This document shows, piece after piece, positions 33,058-41,142 of a DNA stretch of 64,000 nt (positions within the stretch are counted from its first letter, which is position 1; each line of letters begins with the position of its first letter). Under the pieces are notes generated by a model, which saw nothing but the letters and a program-made list of their open reading frames with translations, was not told the DNA's origin and made no database searches. Where the stretch lies: assembly GCA_003451585.1 (NCBI GenBank), contig DMEU01000022.1, positions 1 through 64,000 on the forward strand. The letters are read 5' to 3'. This DNA is from Candidatus Omnitrophota bacterium (GTDB taxonomy: Bacteria > Omnitrophota > Gorgyraeia > Velamenicoccales > Velamenicoccaceae). Both the position numbers and the translations under genes were made by a program.

Positions 33058-34526
33058 TATTTTCTATCGAACTCTTTTTATTGGTGGCCGCGATCTTGAC
33101 GCTTGTAAGCGTTCTTGCAAGCAAGCTTTCCGACAAATTTACGGTCCCGGCGTTATTGCTCTTTCTTGCTATCGGAATGGCCGCCGGCTCCGAAGGCCTC
33201 GGCGGCATTTATTTCGATAATTACCATGTAGCGAAATCCATCGGTATCGTCGCCTTGATCTTTATAATCTTTTTAGGAGGCATTAATACCTTATGGCGGT
33301 CAGTAAGGCCGTTGTTTGCCCCTGGCTTAGTCTTGTCTACGGCCGGCGTGTTCATTACCGCGCTGGTCGTAGGTTTTTTTGCCGTTTGGATCCTGAAATT
33401 CACATTAGTCGAAGGGTTGTTGCTGGGGGCTATTGTCTCATCGACTGACGCGGCGGCTGTATTTAGCGTGCTTCGTTCAAAAAAGATCTCTTTAAAAGGG
33501 GATCTAAGGCCCCTCCTTGAGCTGGAATCCGGCAGTAATGACCCGATGGCGGTATTTTTGACCATTGGTTTGTTGGGTATTTTGTCCGGAGCGGGGGCCA
33601 CGGCGTTAAGCCTGGTATGGTCATTCGTGCTCAACATGGGCGTGGGAGTGATCTTTGGTTATTTGATGGCAAAGATCACGGTCGCCGCTACCAGGCGTGT
33701 TAAGCTCGAATACGATGGGCTATATCCTGTATTGACCATTTCGCTAGTGCTGTTGACTTACGCGGTTACTACTTTATTCAAAGGGAATGGATTCTTGGCG
33801 GTATATCTGATGGGGCTCCTCATGAGCAAGAGCGATTTTGCCCATAAACGGACGATCGTCAGGTTCCATGAGGGCATAGCCTGGTTGATGCAGATAGTAA
33901 TGTTTTTAACGCTGGGTTTATTGGTATTTCCTTCCAGGATAATCCCTGTGATGGGGAGCGGATTGCTTATCGCGGCCGTTCTTATTCTCTTAGCGCGTCC
34001 GGTGAGCGTATTTTTGTGTTTGATCCCTTTTAGGTTCCGGCTTTCTGAAAAACTGATGGTCTCATGGGTAGGATTACGCGGGGCCGTACCTGTCATTTTA
34101 GCGACTTTCCCGCTTCTCGCCGGAACCGCGCAGTCTTACGTGATATTCAATATCGTATTCTTTGTCGTAGTAACTTCGGTCCTTTTGCAAGGCACGTCTA
34201 TCCCGTTTGTAGCAAGATTGCTCGGGGTCCAGGCCCCGCTTGATACAAAGACGAAATTCCCTATCGAGTTCGAACAGGCCGAAGGTATAGACGCTTCTTT
34301 GGAAGATATAATAGTCCCTTATAATTCAGCGGCTGTCGGCAAGGCTGTTTTTGAGTTGAATATACCGGCCAAGGCGCTTGTCGTCCTTATCTCGCGCGCG
34401 GAGAAATTTATCGTTCCCGGCGGTTCTACGGTGATCGAAGGCGGGGATGTGCTGCTCGTCCTTGCCAATAATGAGGATCTCAAAGCATTACAGCGGATAT
34501 TCGTCGTGTCAAATGATCCCGGATGA
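33054..34526 (+). CDS. CPA1-type K+(Na+)/H+ antiporter with RCK_C domain
   Basis: 490 residues with about 12 membrane helices and the ion-path motifs S-S-T-D-A-A-A-V-F and E-S-G-S-N-D-P-M-A-V, which carry the transport aspartates. The C-terminal 80 residues form a TrkA_C (RCK_C) domain. The layout matches NhaP2/CvrA-type potassium/proton antiporters, which protect against cytoplasmic K+ or alkaline stress. Start ATG 33054 overlaps the permease stop (ATGA). Substrate preference between K+ and Na+ cannot be decided here. Confidence 0.88.
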   Translation: MIFSIELFLLVAAILTLVSVLASKLSDKFTVPALLLFLAIGMAAGSEGLGGIYFDNYHVAKSIGIVALIFIIFLGGINTLWRSVRPLFAPGLVLSTAGVFITALVVGFFAVWILKFTLVEGLLLGAIVSSTDAAAVFSVLRSKKISLKGDLRPLLELESGSNDPMAVFLTIGLLGILSGAGATALSLVWSFVLNMGVGVIFGYLMAKITVAATRRVKLEYDGLYPVLTISLVLLTYAVTTLFKGNGFLAVYLMGLLMSKSDFAHKRTIVRFHEGIAWLMQIVMFLTLGLLVFPSRIIPVMGSGLLIAAVLILLARPVSVFLCLIPFRFRLSEKLMVSWVGLRGAVPVILATFPLLAGTAQSYVIFNIVFFVVVTSVLLQGTSIPFVARLLGVQAPLDTKTKFPIEFEQAEGIDASLEDIIVPYNSAAVGKAVFELNIPAKALVVLISRAEKFIVPGGSTVIEGGDVLLVLANNEDLKALQRIFVVSNDPG

Positions 34527-34586
34527 AAATAAAGCGAAATTCAGGCCTTGTCTTTAAGGGATAGTTGTTTCTAATATAGCGGTGGG

Positions 34587-35630
34587 ATGATGAAAAAAAT
34601 GTCAAAAGACTATGAAGTCGGGGATAAGGCCGTCGATGGATTGATCGATGAGCTCGTCAAGGTGTCTTGCGGCGGCCAGCAGTGCGAAGACTTGATGCGG
34701 GAGATATTGACTACGGCGGTCAAGCTGGGTAAGGAATCAAGTGACCGGGGAGACCTCAAGCTTGCCAATAACACGCTGAAGGAATTAAGGTATTCCTTCA
34801 AGATATTTTCTCCCTACAGGGGTGTAAGAAAAGTCATTATTTTTGGATCGGCGAGATCCGATAGGTCGTCTGCTGAGTATCGGATGGCTGAGGAGTTCGC
34901 GCGGAAGTTGACAGCTAAGGGCAATATGATCGTGACCGGCGGCGGCCCTGGAGTCATGGAGGCAGGCAACAAAGGTTCAAAAGCGGGCAAAGAATTCGCG
35001 TTGAACATCCGCCTTCCTTTTGAACAGGAGCCCAATCCTTATATAGATGAAAAAGACAAGATCATCAACTTCAAGTATTTCTTTACCAGAAAATTGATCT
35101 TTGTTAAAGAGACGGATGCCACCGCTCTTTTTCCCGGAGGATTCGGCACATTGGACGAGGGGTTTGAAATGATCACCCTGATACAGACGGGGAAATCAAA
35201 GCCCAGGCCTGTTGTTTTGATGGAGCCGGAAGGCTCGACATATTGGACGGCGTGGCTGCGTTTTGTTGATGATGAGCTGGTCAAGAACGGATTCGTCAAT
35301 AAGGAAGATATGGGCCTTTTCCATATCGCTAGAAGCGTGGATGAGGCCATTAGATACATCGAAGATTTTTACAGGGTCTACCATTCGGTCAGGTATGTTT
35401 CAGGGCTGACCATATTAAGATTGAATAGAAAGATCTCTATAAATACGCTCAGGCGTATCAATGAAGAATTTAAGGATATTTTAACGCAAGGCGAGATCGC
35501 TGTTTCTGCTCCAACGGAGAAAGAGGTCCAGACAAAAGAATGCCTGGGCCTGCCCCGCTTATCCATGAACTTTGACCTGCATAATTTTGCCAGGCTCTGC
35601 GATATGATCAAGGTCATTAATCAAGATTAA
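34587..35630 (+). CDS. LOG-family nucleotide phosphoribohydrolase-like protein with extra flanking regions
   Basis: 347 residues, while typical LOG proteins have about 190. The core (about 80-265) has G-G-G-P-G-V-M-E-A and P-G-G-F-G-T-L-D-E, the signatures of the family that splits nucleoside monophosphates into base and ribose-5-phosphate and was long mis-annotated as lysine decarboxylase. About 80 residues precede and 80 follow the core, without recognised motifs. The substrate is unknown. It stands 60 bases after the antiporter and four before the next gene. Confidence 0.8.
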   Translation: MMKKMSKDYEVGDKAVDGLIDELVKVSCGGQQCEDLMREILTTAVKLGKESSDRGDLKLANNTLKELRYSFKIFSPYRGVRKVIIFGSARSDRSSAEYRMAEEFARKLTAKGNMIVTGGGPGVMEAGNKGSKAGKEFALNIRLPFEQEPNPYIDEKDKIINFKYFFTRKLIFVKETDATALFPGGFGTLDEGFEMITLIQTGKSKPRPVVLMEPEGSTYWTAWLRFVDDELVKNGFVNKEDMGLFHIARSVDEAIRYIEDFYRVYHSVRYVSGLTILRLNRKISINTLRRINEEFKDILTQGEIAVSAPTEKEVQTKECLGLPRLSMNFDLHNFARLCDMIKVINQD

Positions 35631-35634
35631 ACGC

Positions 35635-35931
35635 ATGAAAAAAAGAAAGATCAAGCGGAAAGGCAGGTTTTGGGCCTATATTCTTGAGTGTTCGGACCGG
35701 ACGTTTTATACGGGGTATACTAATGGCCTGGCGGCGCGCCTTAAGCGCCATAATGATGGGCTGGCGTCAAAATATACACGGTCAAGATTGCCGGTAAAGT
35801 TTGTTTGGACAAAAGAATACCGGAAGTTCGAAACCGCGATAAAGGCCGAGGCCAGGATAAAAAAATTGACGCGGCTTCAAAAGGAAGCCTTGGTAAAGGT
35901 CAAACGGTTGGATAAGGTGTTAGCTGATTGA
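35635..35931 (+). CDS. GIY-YIG domain protein (UPF0213/YhbQ type)
   Basis: 98 residues. After a basic start comes the diverged GIY-YIG pair (Y-I-L-E-C-S-D-R-T-F-Y-T-G-Y-T), then R-L-K-R-H-N-D-G and A-S-K-Y-T-R-S-R-L-P-V, typical of the small YhbQ group, followed by the catalytic-type Glu in K-A-E-A-R-I-K-K-L. These small nuclease-like proteins are linked to DNA repair, with unclear substrates. It begins four bases after the LOG gene stop. Confidence 0.88.
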   Translation: MKKRKIKRKGRFWAYILECSDRTFYTGYTNGLAARLKRHNDGLASKYTRSRLPVKFVWTKEYRKFETAIKAEARIKKLTRLQKEALVKVKRLDKVLAD

Positions 35932-36174
35932 CACCTTATAGACGCACGATGGAGAGTTTGGCTGAGGCGTTGGTGGCTTGGATTGAGTGTTATATTATTT
36001 TCCGAACCAAACAATAGGTTCGGACTATTTTATGCGTAAAGTGAGGTGTTTATGGTTCGGAAAGTTCGGAAAAATGAAGATATAGGGCTGAAATTGTAAA
36101 ATTGGTGTCAGAATGGACTTCCCCCAATAAAGTGGACACGCTAAGATGGGATAATCGTCGTTGAAAGGAATAAA
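35932..36174. other. Intergenic region before efpL with inverted GGTTCGGA motifs and a possible IS-end relic
   Basis: 243 bases without a gene. TTCCGAACC near 36000 and GGTTCGGA copies near 36018 and 36055 (with a further GTTCGGA) form inverted repeats. At about 36110-36142 the sequence GGACTTCCCCC, AATAAAGTGGACACG resembles the terminal repeats of IS3-family elements, but no transposase or partner end is seen. A promoter for efpL is expected here; I cannot point to a convincing one. Confidence 0.35.
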
Positions 36175-36741
36175 ATGGTTAGCGCGAATGATTTAAAACG
36201 TAGGTCAATGATCATGATCGAAGGAGAACCCTATCAGGTGACGGAGGTAACTATCGCGTTGCCTTCGGCGCGCGGGGCGTCAACAATGGTGCGGGTTAAA
36301 GCGCGCCATATATTAAACGGTATGATGTGCGATAAAAATTTTAAGGCGGCTGAAAAATTTCAAGAGGCGGATATAGATATTGTAGAGGCGAATTTTAGCT
36401 ATAAAGATGAAAATACCTATTACTTCATGAACCAAAGTACATACGAAACAATTGGGCTTTCCAAAACAGTGGTTGGCGATGCGGCCGGTTATTTGATTGA
36501 AGAGCTGGCGGTTAAAATAATGATGTATAAGGGTGTTGCAGTATTACTGGAATTGCCGGTTATTGTGCATCTAAAAGTTATCGAAACCGAATTTGCCTCA
36601 CAGCAGCCGGGTAGCGCCGGAGGAGGGACTAAAAGCGCGATTTTGGAAACCGGTTTGTCCGTGAAGGTGCCGAAGTACATTGCGCCGGGAGAGACAGTGC
36701 GCGTTAATACTGAAACAGGAGAATCGAGTGGTCGAGCGTAG
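36175..36741 (+). CDS. efpL: Elongation factor P paralogue of the EfpL (YeiP) type
   Basis: 188 residues with the three EF-P beta barrels: KOW-like N-terminal domain, middle OB domain, and C-terminal OB domain ending G-L-S-V-K-V-P-K-Y-I-A-P-G-E. The tip loop that enters the ribosome reads L-P-S-A-R-G-A-S-T-M-V-R, close to S-P-T-A-R-G-A-A-T of E. coli EfpL/YeiP and two residues longer than the P-G-K-G loop of EF-P. The tip residue is therefore Arg rather than a modifiable Lys. EfpL relieves stalling at proline and some other motifs. The last codons come from a REP-like element. No epmA/epmB-type modification genes are near. Confidence 0.9.
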   Translation: MVSANDLKRRSMIMIEGEPYQVTEVTIALPSARGASTMVRVKARHILNGMMCDKNFKAAEKFQEADIDIVEANFSYKDENTYYFMNQSTYETIGLSKTVVGDAAGYLIEELAVKIMMYKGVAVLLELPVIVHLKVIETEFASQQPGSAGGGTKSAILETGLSVKVPKYIAPGETVRVNTETGESSGRA

Positions 36742-36748
36742 TGACCGA
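36731..36748. repeat. REP-like short element at the efpL stop
   Basis: GTCGAGCGTAGTGACCGA fits the core seen at 29045 and in the rplL-rpoB gap. It supplies the last codons of efpL and lies just before the miaB start. Confidence 0.4.
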
Positions 36749-36757
36749 ATCGCTATT

Positions 36758-37987
36758 ATGAATAAACAAGATGCAGCAAAAAAAGTGTTTTTGAGGTCGT
36801 TTGGTTGCCAGATGAACGCGCGGGATTCGGAGGTTGTTAAGGGGCTGGTTTTGGCCGAAGGGTATGGGCTTACTGATGACCCCGCGGCGGCGGATATTGT
36901 TTTGTTCAATACGTGCTCGGTGCGGCAGCACGCGGAGGATAGGGTTTGGAGCGCGATCGGTAATATCGCGAAGATGGGTGTAAAAAGGGGGACGGCCCCA
37001 AAATACCGGGGGAAGGCCGCGCCCGCGCCTAAAAAGATAATCGGGGTGATCGGTTGTATGGCGCAGAATTATAAGGAGGGGATCTTCAAAAAGGCTCCGG
37101 CAGTCGATATTGTGTGCGGGCCTTCGGAGATCGATAATATAGCTCTATATCTTGATGAGGTGATAAGGTCAAAGAAGAATGTTCTGGCCGTATCTGAGAA
37201 GAAACGAAAGGAAGATGTTTACCACACCGGTTTTTATGAAGCCAAAGACCATGCTTATGTTGTGATATCCGAGGGGTGTGATAATTACTGCACTTATTGC
37301 GTGGTACCTTATGTCAGAGGCCGCCTGCGCCACAGGGCTGCGTCAGAGATCATCAAGGAAACCGAGCATGCGGTCAGGGCAGGCATTGTGAATATTACGC
37401 TTTTAGGGCAGAATGTGAACGCATATAAGTGTCAGGTGTCAAGTATCAAGTGTCAAGTTGACTTTCAGGATTTGCTTAAAAAAGTAAGTCAGGTAAAGGG
37501 ATTGAAGAGTTTGTCCTTTCTTACAAGCCATCCGAAGGATACTACGAACGAATTGTTTGAGGTGATGCGGGATACGCCTGTTATAAAGAAATGCCTACAT
37601 ATGCCGGTCCAATCCGGATCGGACAAGATGCTCAAGGCCATGAACAGGGGGTATACGGTAAAAAAGTATCATCAGCTTGTAGACCAATACCGCGGTCTTG
37701 TGTATAATGGGCAATTGAGCACGGATGTGATAGTAGGATTTCCCGGAGAGACAGAAGAGGATTTTGGGGCTACCAAGAAGCTGTTAAAGTCTGTCTGTTT
37801 CGATTCGGCCTATATTTTTAAATATTCTCCTAGGCTTAATACGGAAGCGGCTCTGCTGGCCGATGATGTGCCTAAAGAAGTAAAAGAGAGGCGCCATGCT
37901 GAATTATTGGGCCTGCAGAAGGAAATATCCAGGAAGAAAGTGTCAAGTTGCAAGTGTCAGGTGTCAGGGGAAAAAGATGAAATTTAA
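36758..37987 (+). CDS. miaB: tRNA-2-methylthio-N6-dimethylallyladenosine synthase MiaB, TRAM domain missing
   Basis: 409 residues from ATG 36758; family members have about 440-470. The N-terminal UPF0004 domain has its three cluster cysteines (F-G-C-Q-M-N, N-T-C-S-V-R, G-C-M-A-Q). The radical SAM site is E-G-C-D-N-Y-C-T-Y-C. Heptad repeats are inserted twice: at 37427-37461, giving K-C-Q-V-S-S-I-K-C-Q in a variable loop after Q-N-V-N-A-Y, and at 37938-37970, where the reading frame ends in K-C-Q-V-S-G-E-K. The C-terminal TRAM domain that binds tRNA is absent. The radical SAM core should be intact, so activity is possible but tRNA binding may be weaker. MiaA, which makes its substrate, is two genes downstream. 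Confidence 0.93.
   Translation: MNKQDAAKKVFLRSFGCQMNARDSEVVKGLVLAEGYGLTDDPAAADIVLFNTCSVRQHAEDRVWSAIGNIAKMGVKRGTAPKYRGKAAPAPKKIIGVIGCMAQNYKEGIFKKAPAVDIVCGPSEIDNIALYLDEVIRSKKNVLAVSEKKRKEDVYHTGFYEAKDHAYVVISEGCDNYCTYCVVPYVRGRLRHRAASEIIKETEHAVRAGIVNITLLGQNVNAYKCQVSSIKCQVDFQDLLKKVSQVKGLKSLSFLTSHPKDTTNELFEVMRDTPVIKKCLHMPVQSGSDKMLKAMNRGYTVKKYHQLVDQYRGLVYNGQLSTDVIVGFPGETEEDFGATKKLLKSVCFDSAYIFKYSPRLNTEAALLADDVPKEVKERRHAELLGLQKEISRKKVSSCKCQVSGEKDEI
37427..37461 (+). repeat. Direct heptad repeat inside miaB
   Basis: AAGTGTC, AGGTGTC, AAGTATC, AAGTGTC, AAGTTGA: five units of exactly seven bases, in frame, encoding the sequence K-C-Q-V-S-S-I-K-C-Q-V. Confidence 0.85.
37938..37970 (+). repeat. Direct heptad repeat at the 3' end of miaB
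   Basis: AAGTGTC, AAGTTGC, AAGTGTC, AGGTGTC, AGGGG: same unit as 37427-37461. It replaces the start of the missing TRAM domain and provides the spacer before the SPOR gene. Confidence 0.85.
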
Positions 37988-38753
37988 AATAAAATCCTTT
38001 TTATATTTAATTTGTGTCCTGTGTTTTGTGGCTTGCGGCAGGTTTGCTTTTGCGCTGGGGTCGCTTGATACAGCGAAGTCGTTGTATATGGAGAAGAAGT
38101 ATTGTCAGGCCATAGAGGAGTTTGGCGCAGTTATCAGCGCCAATCCTGATGCCCCTGAGATCTTATCCGAGGCCAATTATTTTACGGGCGCAAGCTACGT
38201 TAATCTTTTCGATTTTTTGACCGCCAAGAAGAATTTTAAGGCAATAGTCGAAAAATATAAGGGGAGCGCTTATTACGAAGACGCGTATCTTGCCTTAGGC
38301 GATGTCGAATTCCTGCAGGAAAATTACCGCGAGGCGCTCAAGGCCTATACTGAATTTTATGTGACAGTCCCGTCAACCAGGCGCATGGCAACGCTTTATT
38401 TCAGGCTTGCCGAAGTCAACCTGAAGCTCAACAACCGCAAGGAATTTAATAAGTACCTGGGTAAGCTGCGCCAGGAATTTCCCCAGACTTTTGAGGCCAA
38501 AGATGCCGGGCGCCTGGAGGGGCAGGAGAGCTTTTATACGGTGCAGGTCGGGGCGTTCACTAATTATGATAATGCCGAGAAGTTTATCGAGGTCTTAAGG
38601 TCCAAAGGGTATGATGTTTATTCGGTCACATGCATGCTTGCAGGAAAGAAGCTTTGCCGTATCCGCGTGGGGAAGTTCGAGACTAGGCCCGAGGCCGAAG
38701 AATTGAAAAAGAGGCTGGAGCGTGACGGCTATTTTGCGAAGATCTTTCCTTAA
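37977..38753 (+). CDS. Exported TPR-SPOR domain protein
   Basis: 258 residues from ATG 37977. A hydrophobic leader (about 6-26) contains F-V-A-C, which might be a lipobox with an unusual Phe, or ends in F-A-F-A for signal peptidase I. Two to four TPR-like helical repeats follow (about 30-165), including Y-E-D-A-Y-L-A-L-G-D-V. The last 75 residues form a SPOR domain (Y-T-V-Q-V-G-A-F, then R-I-R-V-G-K-F). SPOR domains bind denuded peptidoglycan glycans, commonly at the septum; TPRs bring partners. The protein is thus an envelope factor. It overlaps miaB by 11 bases and miaA by 32. Confidence 0.83.
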   Translation: MKFKIKSFLYLICVLCFVACGRFAFALGSLDTAKSLYMEKKYCQAIEEFGAVISANPDAPEILSEANYFTGASYVNLFDFLTAKKNFKAIVEKYKGSAYYEDAYLALGDVEFLQENYREALKAYTEFYVTVPSTRRMATLYFRLAEVNLKLNNRKEFNKYLGKLRQEFPQTFEAKDAGRLEGQESFYTVQVGAFTNYDNAEKFIEVLRSKGYDVYSVTCMLAGKKLCRIRVGKFETRPEAEELKKRLERDGYFAKIFP

Positions 38754-39663
38754 GCCAAAGATAATCTTTATCGTCGGGCCTACAGGGGCCGGTAAGACCC
38801 AGGTGGGCCTTTCGTTTTCGCGCCTTGCGCCTTGCGAGTTTGTTTCCGCGGATTCCATGCAGGTCTATCGCGGTATGGATATTGTAACGGATAAGCTGCC
38901 GCTGAAATTACGCCGTAAATATCCGCACTATTTGGTCGATATGCTTTCTCCTTTGAAAGAATATAACGTAGCCGGGTTTTGCCGCGCTGCCAAGGCCGCC
39001 ATAGCCAGGATATTAAAAAGGAAAAAGACCCCTGTTGTAATAGGCGGGACCGGGCTCTACATTAATTCATTGCTCTACGGAATATTTGATGAAGGCTCAA
39101 AAAGCGACAGGCTAAGGGAAGAGTTAAAGGGGCTCGCGCAAGAGCACGGCGTGCCCTTCCTTCATGAACGTTTAAAAAATGTTGATCTAGAGGCAGCTAT
39201 GAAGATAGGTGCCAATGATCTAAAACGCATCATTCGCGCTCTTGAAGTTTACGAATTGACGAAAAAGCCTATATCTGTTCTGCAAAAGCAGAGAAGAGGA
39301 TTGGCCCAGGACCATGATATCCGCCTCTTTGGCCTTAGGCGGGACCGGGCCGACCTGTACAGCCGTATTGACCAGCGGGTTGATTTTATGGTCAATGCCG
39401 GGCTGTTGGATGAGGTCCGCGGCCTTTTGAAAAAGAAGCTTAGTAAAACAGCCTATTTTTGTATCGGGATACGGGAGATCGAGGGATTTTTAAAAGGGCG
39501 GTATGATCTGGGTGAGGCTGTGCGCCTTATAAAACGAAATTCGCGGCGTTTCGCCAAGCGTCAGATGACGTGGTTTAACAAGAGCAAAGACATCGAGTGG
39601 ATAGATGTATTAGAGAATACAGGTATGGACGCTGTGGCCGAGGATATATATCATAGATTGTGA
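38722..39663 (+). CDS. miaA: tRNA dimethylallyltransferase MiaA
   Basis: 313 residues from GTG 38722; no ATG precedes the P-loop, and a TTG at 38734 is an alternative. P-loop G-P-T-G-A-G-K-T, then S-A-D-S-M-Q-V-Y-R-G-M-D, G-G-T-G-L-Y-I-N and the I-G-I-R-E-I segment. It transfers dimethylallyl to A37 of tRNAs reading U-starting codons, giving i6A, the substrate of MiaB. The 5' end overlaps the SPOR gene, implying translational coupling. The perfect hairpin at 39667 follows directly. Confidence 0.95.
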   Translation: MTAILRRSFLKPKIIFIVGPTGAGKTQVGLSFSRLAPCEFVSADSMQVYRGMDIVTDKLPLKLRRKYPHYLVDMLSPLKEYNVAGFCRAAKAAIARILKRKKTPVVIGGTGLYINSLLYGIFDEGSKSDRLREELKGLAQEHGVPFLHERLKNVDLEAAMKIGANDLKRIIRALEVYELTKKPISVLQKQRRGLAQDHDIRLFGLRRDRADLYSRIDQRVDFMVNAGLLDEVRGLLKKKLSKTAYFCIGIREIEGFLKGRYDLGEAVRLIKRNSRRFAKRQMTWFNKSKDIEWIDVLENTGMDAVAEDIYHRL

Positions 39664-39666
39664 TTG

Positions 39667-39705
39667 TTGTTTTCCGGCGTTTTTTCCGTAAACGCCGGAA
39701 AACAA
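39667..39705. terminator. Perfect 16-bp stem hairpin between miaA and hflX
   Basis: Left arm 39667-39682 (TTGTTTTCCGGCGTTT) pairs without mismatch with 39690-39705 across a 7-base loop. It starts three bases after the miaA stop. No T-run follows on the + strand, so it may be a weak terminator, a processing site or a REP-type sequence. Confidence 0.6.
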
Positions 39706-39751
39706 TAAGTAGCCTACGATATAGTATGTCTTATGATTTATAGGGGTTTAT

Positions 39752-41005
39752 ATGGAAAAGGCGATATTGGTTACGGTGAAACTCGAGCACGATAAATCCA
39801 CCTGGGATGTGGTGGAGCGCGAGCATGAACTAAAAGAGCTGGCCAAGACAGCTGGGGCCGAAATAGTAGCCGAAGACGTCTCGCATCGCGACATGCCGAC
39901 ACCCGACCTTTATATAGGAAAGGGCAAGGCGGAGGAGCTTACTTTTCAGGCGGCTATCAAAAGGGCCGGCCTGGTAATTTTTAATAATGACTTAAGCGGG
40001 ACCCAGCATCGCAACCTGGAAAAAGAGCTCAACGTCAAGGTCGTTGACAGGACACAGTTGATCCTGGATATTTTTGCCAGGCACGCAAAGACCCTGGAAG
40101 GCAAGACCCAGGTAGAATTGGCCCAATTGGAATACAGCCTGCCGCGATTGGCCGGCCGCGGCGCGGAACTTTCAAGGCTGGGAGGCGGTATAGGCACACG
40201 CGGCCCGGGAGAACAGAAACTGGAAGTTGACAGGCGCCGCATACGAGACAGGATAATCAGGCTAAAGCAGGACTTAAAAAGCCTTGAGTTCAGGCGTTCG
40301 ACTACAAGGGTAAAAAGGGGGGAGTTCTCCCTGCCGACAGTTGTATTCGTGGGTTATACAAGCGCCGGCAAATCAACTTTGTTTAACGCGCTTACCGGCA
40401 GCCAACAGCAGGTAAGCAGCGGCCTGTTCACCACCCTGGACCCGTTAACGCGGGCGGTCTTTTTACCGAATAAGCAGAAGGTCTTGTTGGCGGATACGGT
40501 CGGTTTTATAAGCCAACTGCCTCATCATCTGGTGGAATCCTTCAAGGCCACTTTAGAGGAAGTGGTCAAGGCTGATCTCTTGGTCCATGTCCTGGATATA
40601 AGTTCTCCTAAGGCCCGCGAACACTTTGACGCGGTTTGCACTGTCTTAACAGACCTTGGAGCGGAAAAAAAGACGACTGTCCTGGCATTTAATAAAATAG
40701 ACCTTTTAGAGGATGAAGAAAAACTGAAACGGCTGGTCAAAGACACCCCCGATAGTGTCGCGATCTCCGCTCTCAAGCATCTGAATTTTGACGCGTTTTT
40801 TCAAAAGATAGAGGATAAGCTGTCCGGATATTCAAGCGAGATTGACTTATTGCTTCCGCTGGATAAGATGGAGCTCGTTGATTTTATTTACAGGGAAGGC
40901 AAGGTAAAAGAGATCGATTACACTAATTCCGGTGTGCGCATGAAGGCTATTCTTCCGGTCATAGCTGCCAAAAAGCTGAAAGAATACGCTGTATCAAAAA
41001 AATAA
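39752..41005 (+). CDS. hflX: GTPase HflX
   Basis: 417 residues. The N-terminal HflX domain contains the glycine-rich block L-G-G-G-I-G-T-R-G-P-G-E that closes the nucleotide site. The G domain has G1 G-Y-T-S-A-G-K-S-T, G3 D-T-V-G-F-I and G4 N-K-I-D. HflX binds the 50S subunit and can split stalled ribosomes, notably after heat shock. Its place just before a hibernation factor and the hrcA operon fits a ribosome-stress cluster. Linkage of miaA and hflX is also known in enterobacteria (with hfq between), and here hfq is missing. Confidence 0.95.
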   Translation: MEKAILVTVKLEHDKSTWDVVEREHELKELAKTAGAEIVAEDVSHRDMPTPDLYIGKGKAEELTFQAAIKRAGLVIFNNDLSGTQHRNLEKELNVKVVDRTQLILDIFARHAKTLEGKTQVELAQLEYSLPRLAGRGAELSRLGGGIGTRGPGEQKLEVDRRRIRDRIIRLKQDLKSLEFRRSTTRVKRGEFSLPTVVFVGYTSAGKSTLFNALTGSQQQVSSGLFTTLDPLTRAVFLPNKQKVLLADTVGFISQLPHHLVESFKATLEEVVKADLLVHVLDISSPKAREHFDAVCTVLTDLGAEKKTTVLAFNKIDLLEDEEKLKRLVKDTPDSVAISALKHLNFDAFFQKIEDKLSGYSSEIDLLLPLDKMELVDFIYREGKVKEIDYTNSGVRMKAILPVIAAKKLKEYAVSKK

Positions 41006-41028
41006 CTTTATAGAGAGGTTTCTTCCGG

Positions 41029-41127
41029 TTGCCTTCCGTCACTAAAGATGCTAAAATATTCATTTCTAAAGAAGGTTTTGACCCTAAGGAAGAACTGGTT
41101 AGAGTTCCTGCCTTGCCGGCAGGCTAA
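41029..41127 (+). CDS. Possible 32-codon small ORF between hflX and hpf
   Basis: TTG 41029 opens a frame that reads M-P-S-V-T-K-D-A-K-I-F-I-S-K-E-G-F-D-P-K and ends at 41127 inside a GCCTTGCCGGCAGGC palindrome. There is a weak AGAGAGG upstream. I recognise no family; it might be a relic of a longer gene or non-coding. Confidence 0.2.
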   Translation: MPSVTKDAKIFISKEGFDPKEELVRVPALPAG

Positions 41128-41142
41128 AAGGAAAGGTTGAAT

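Noticed and set aside
36110..36145. Insertion sequence end near efpL
   Set aside because: Only one IS3-like end motif is seen, with no partner repeat, target duplication or transposase; kept only as a remark in the intergenic entry.
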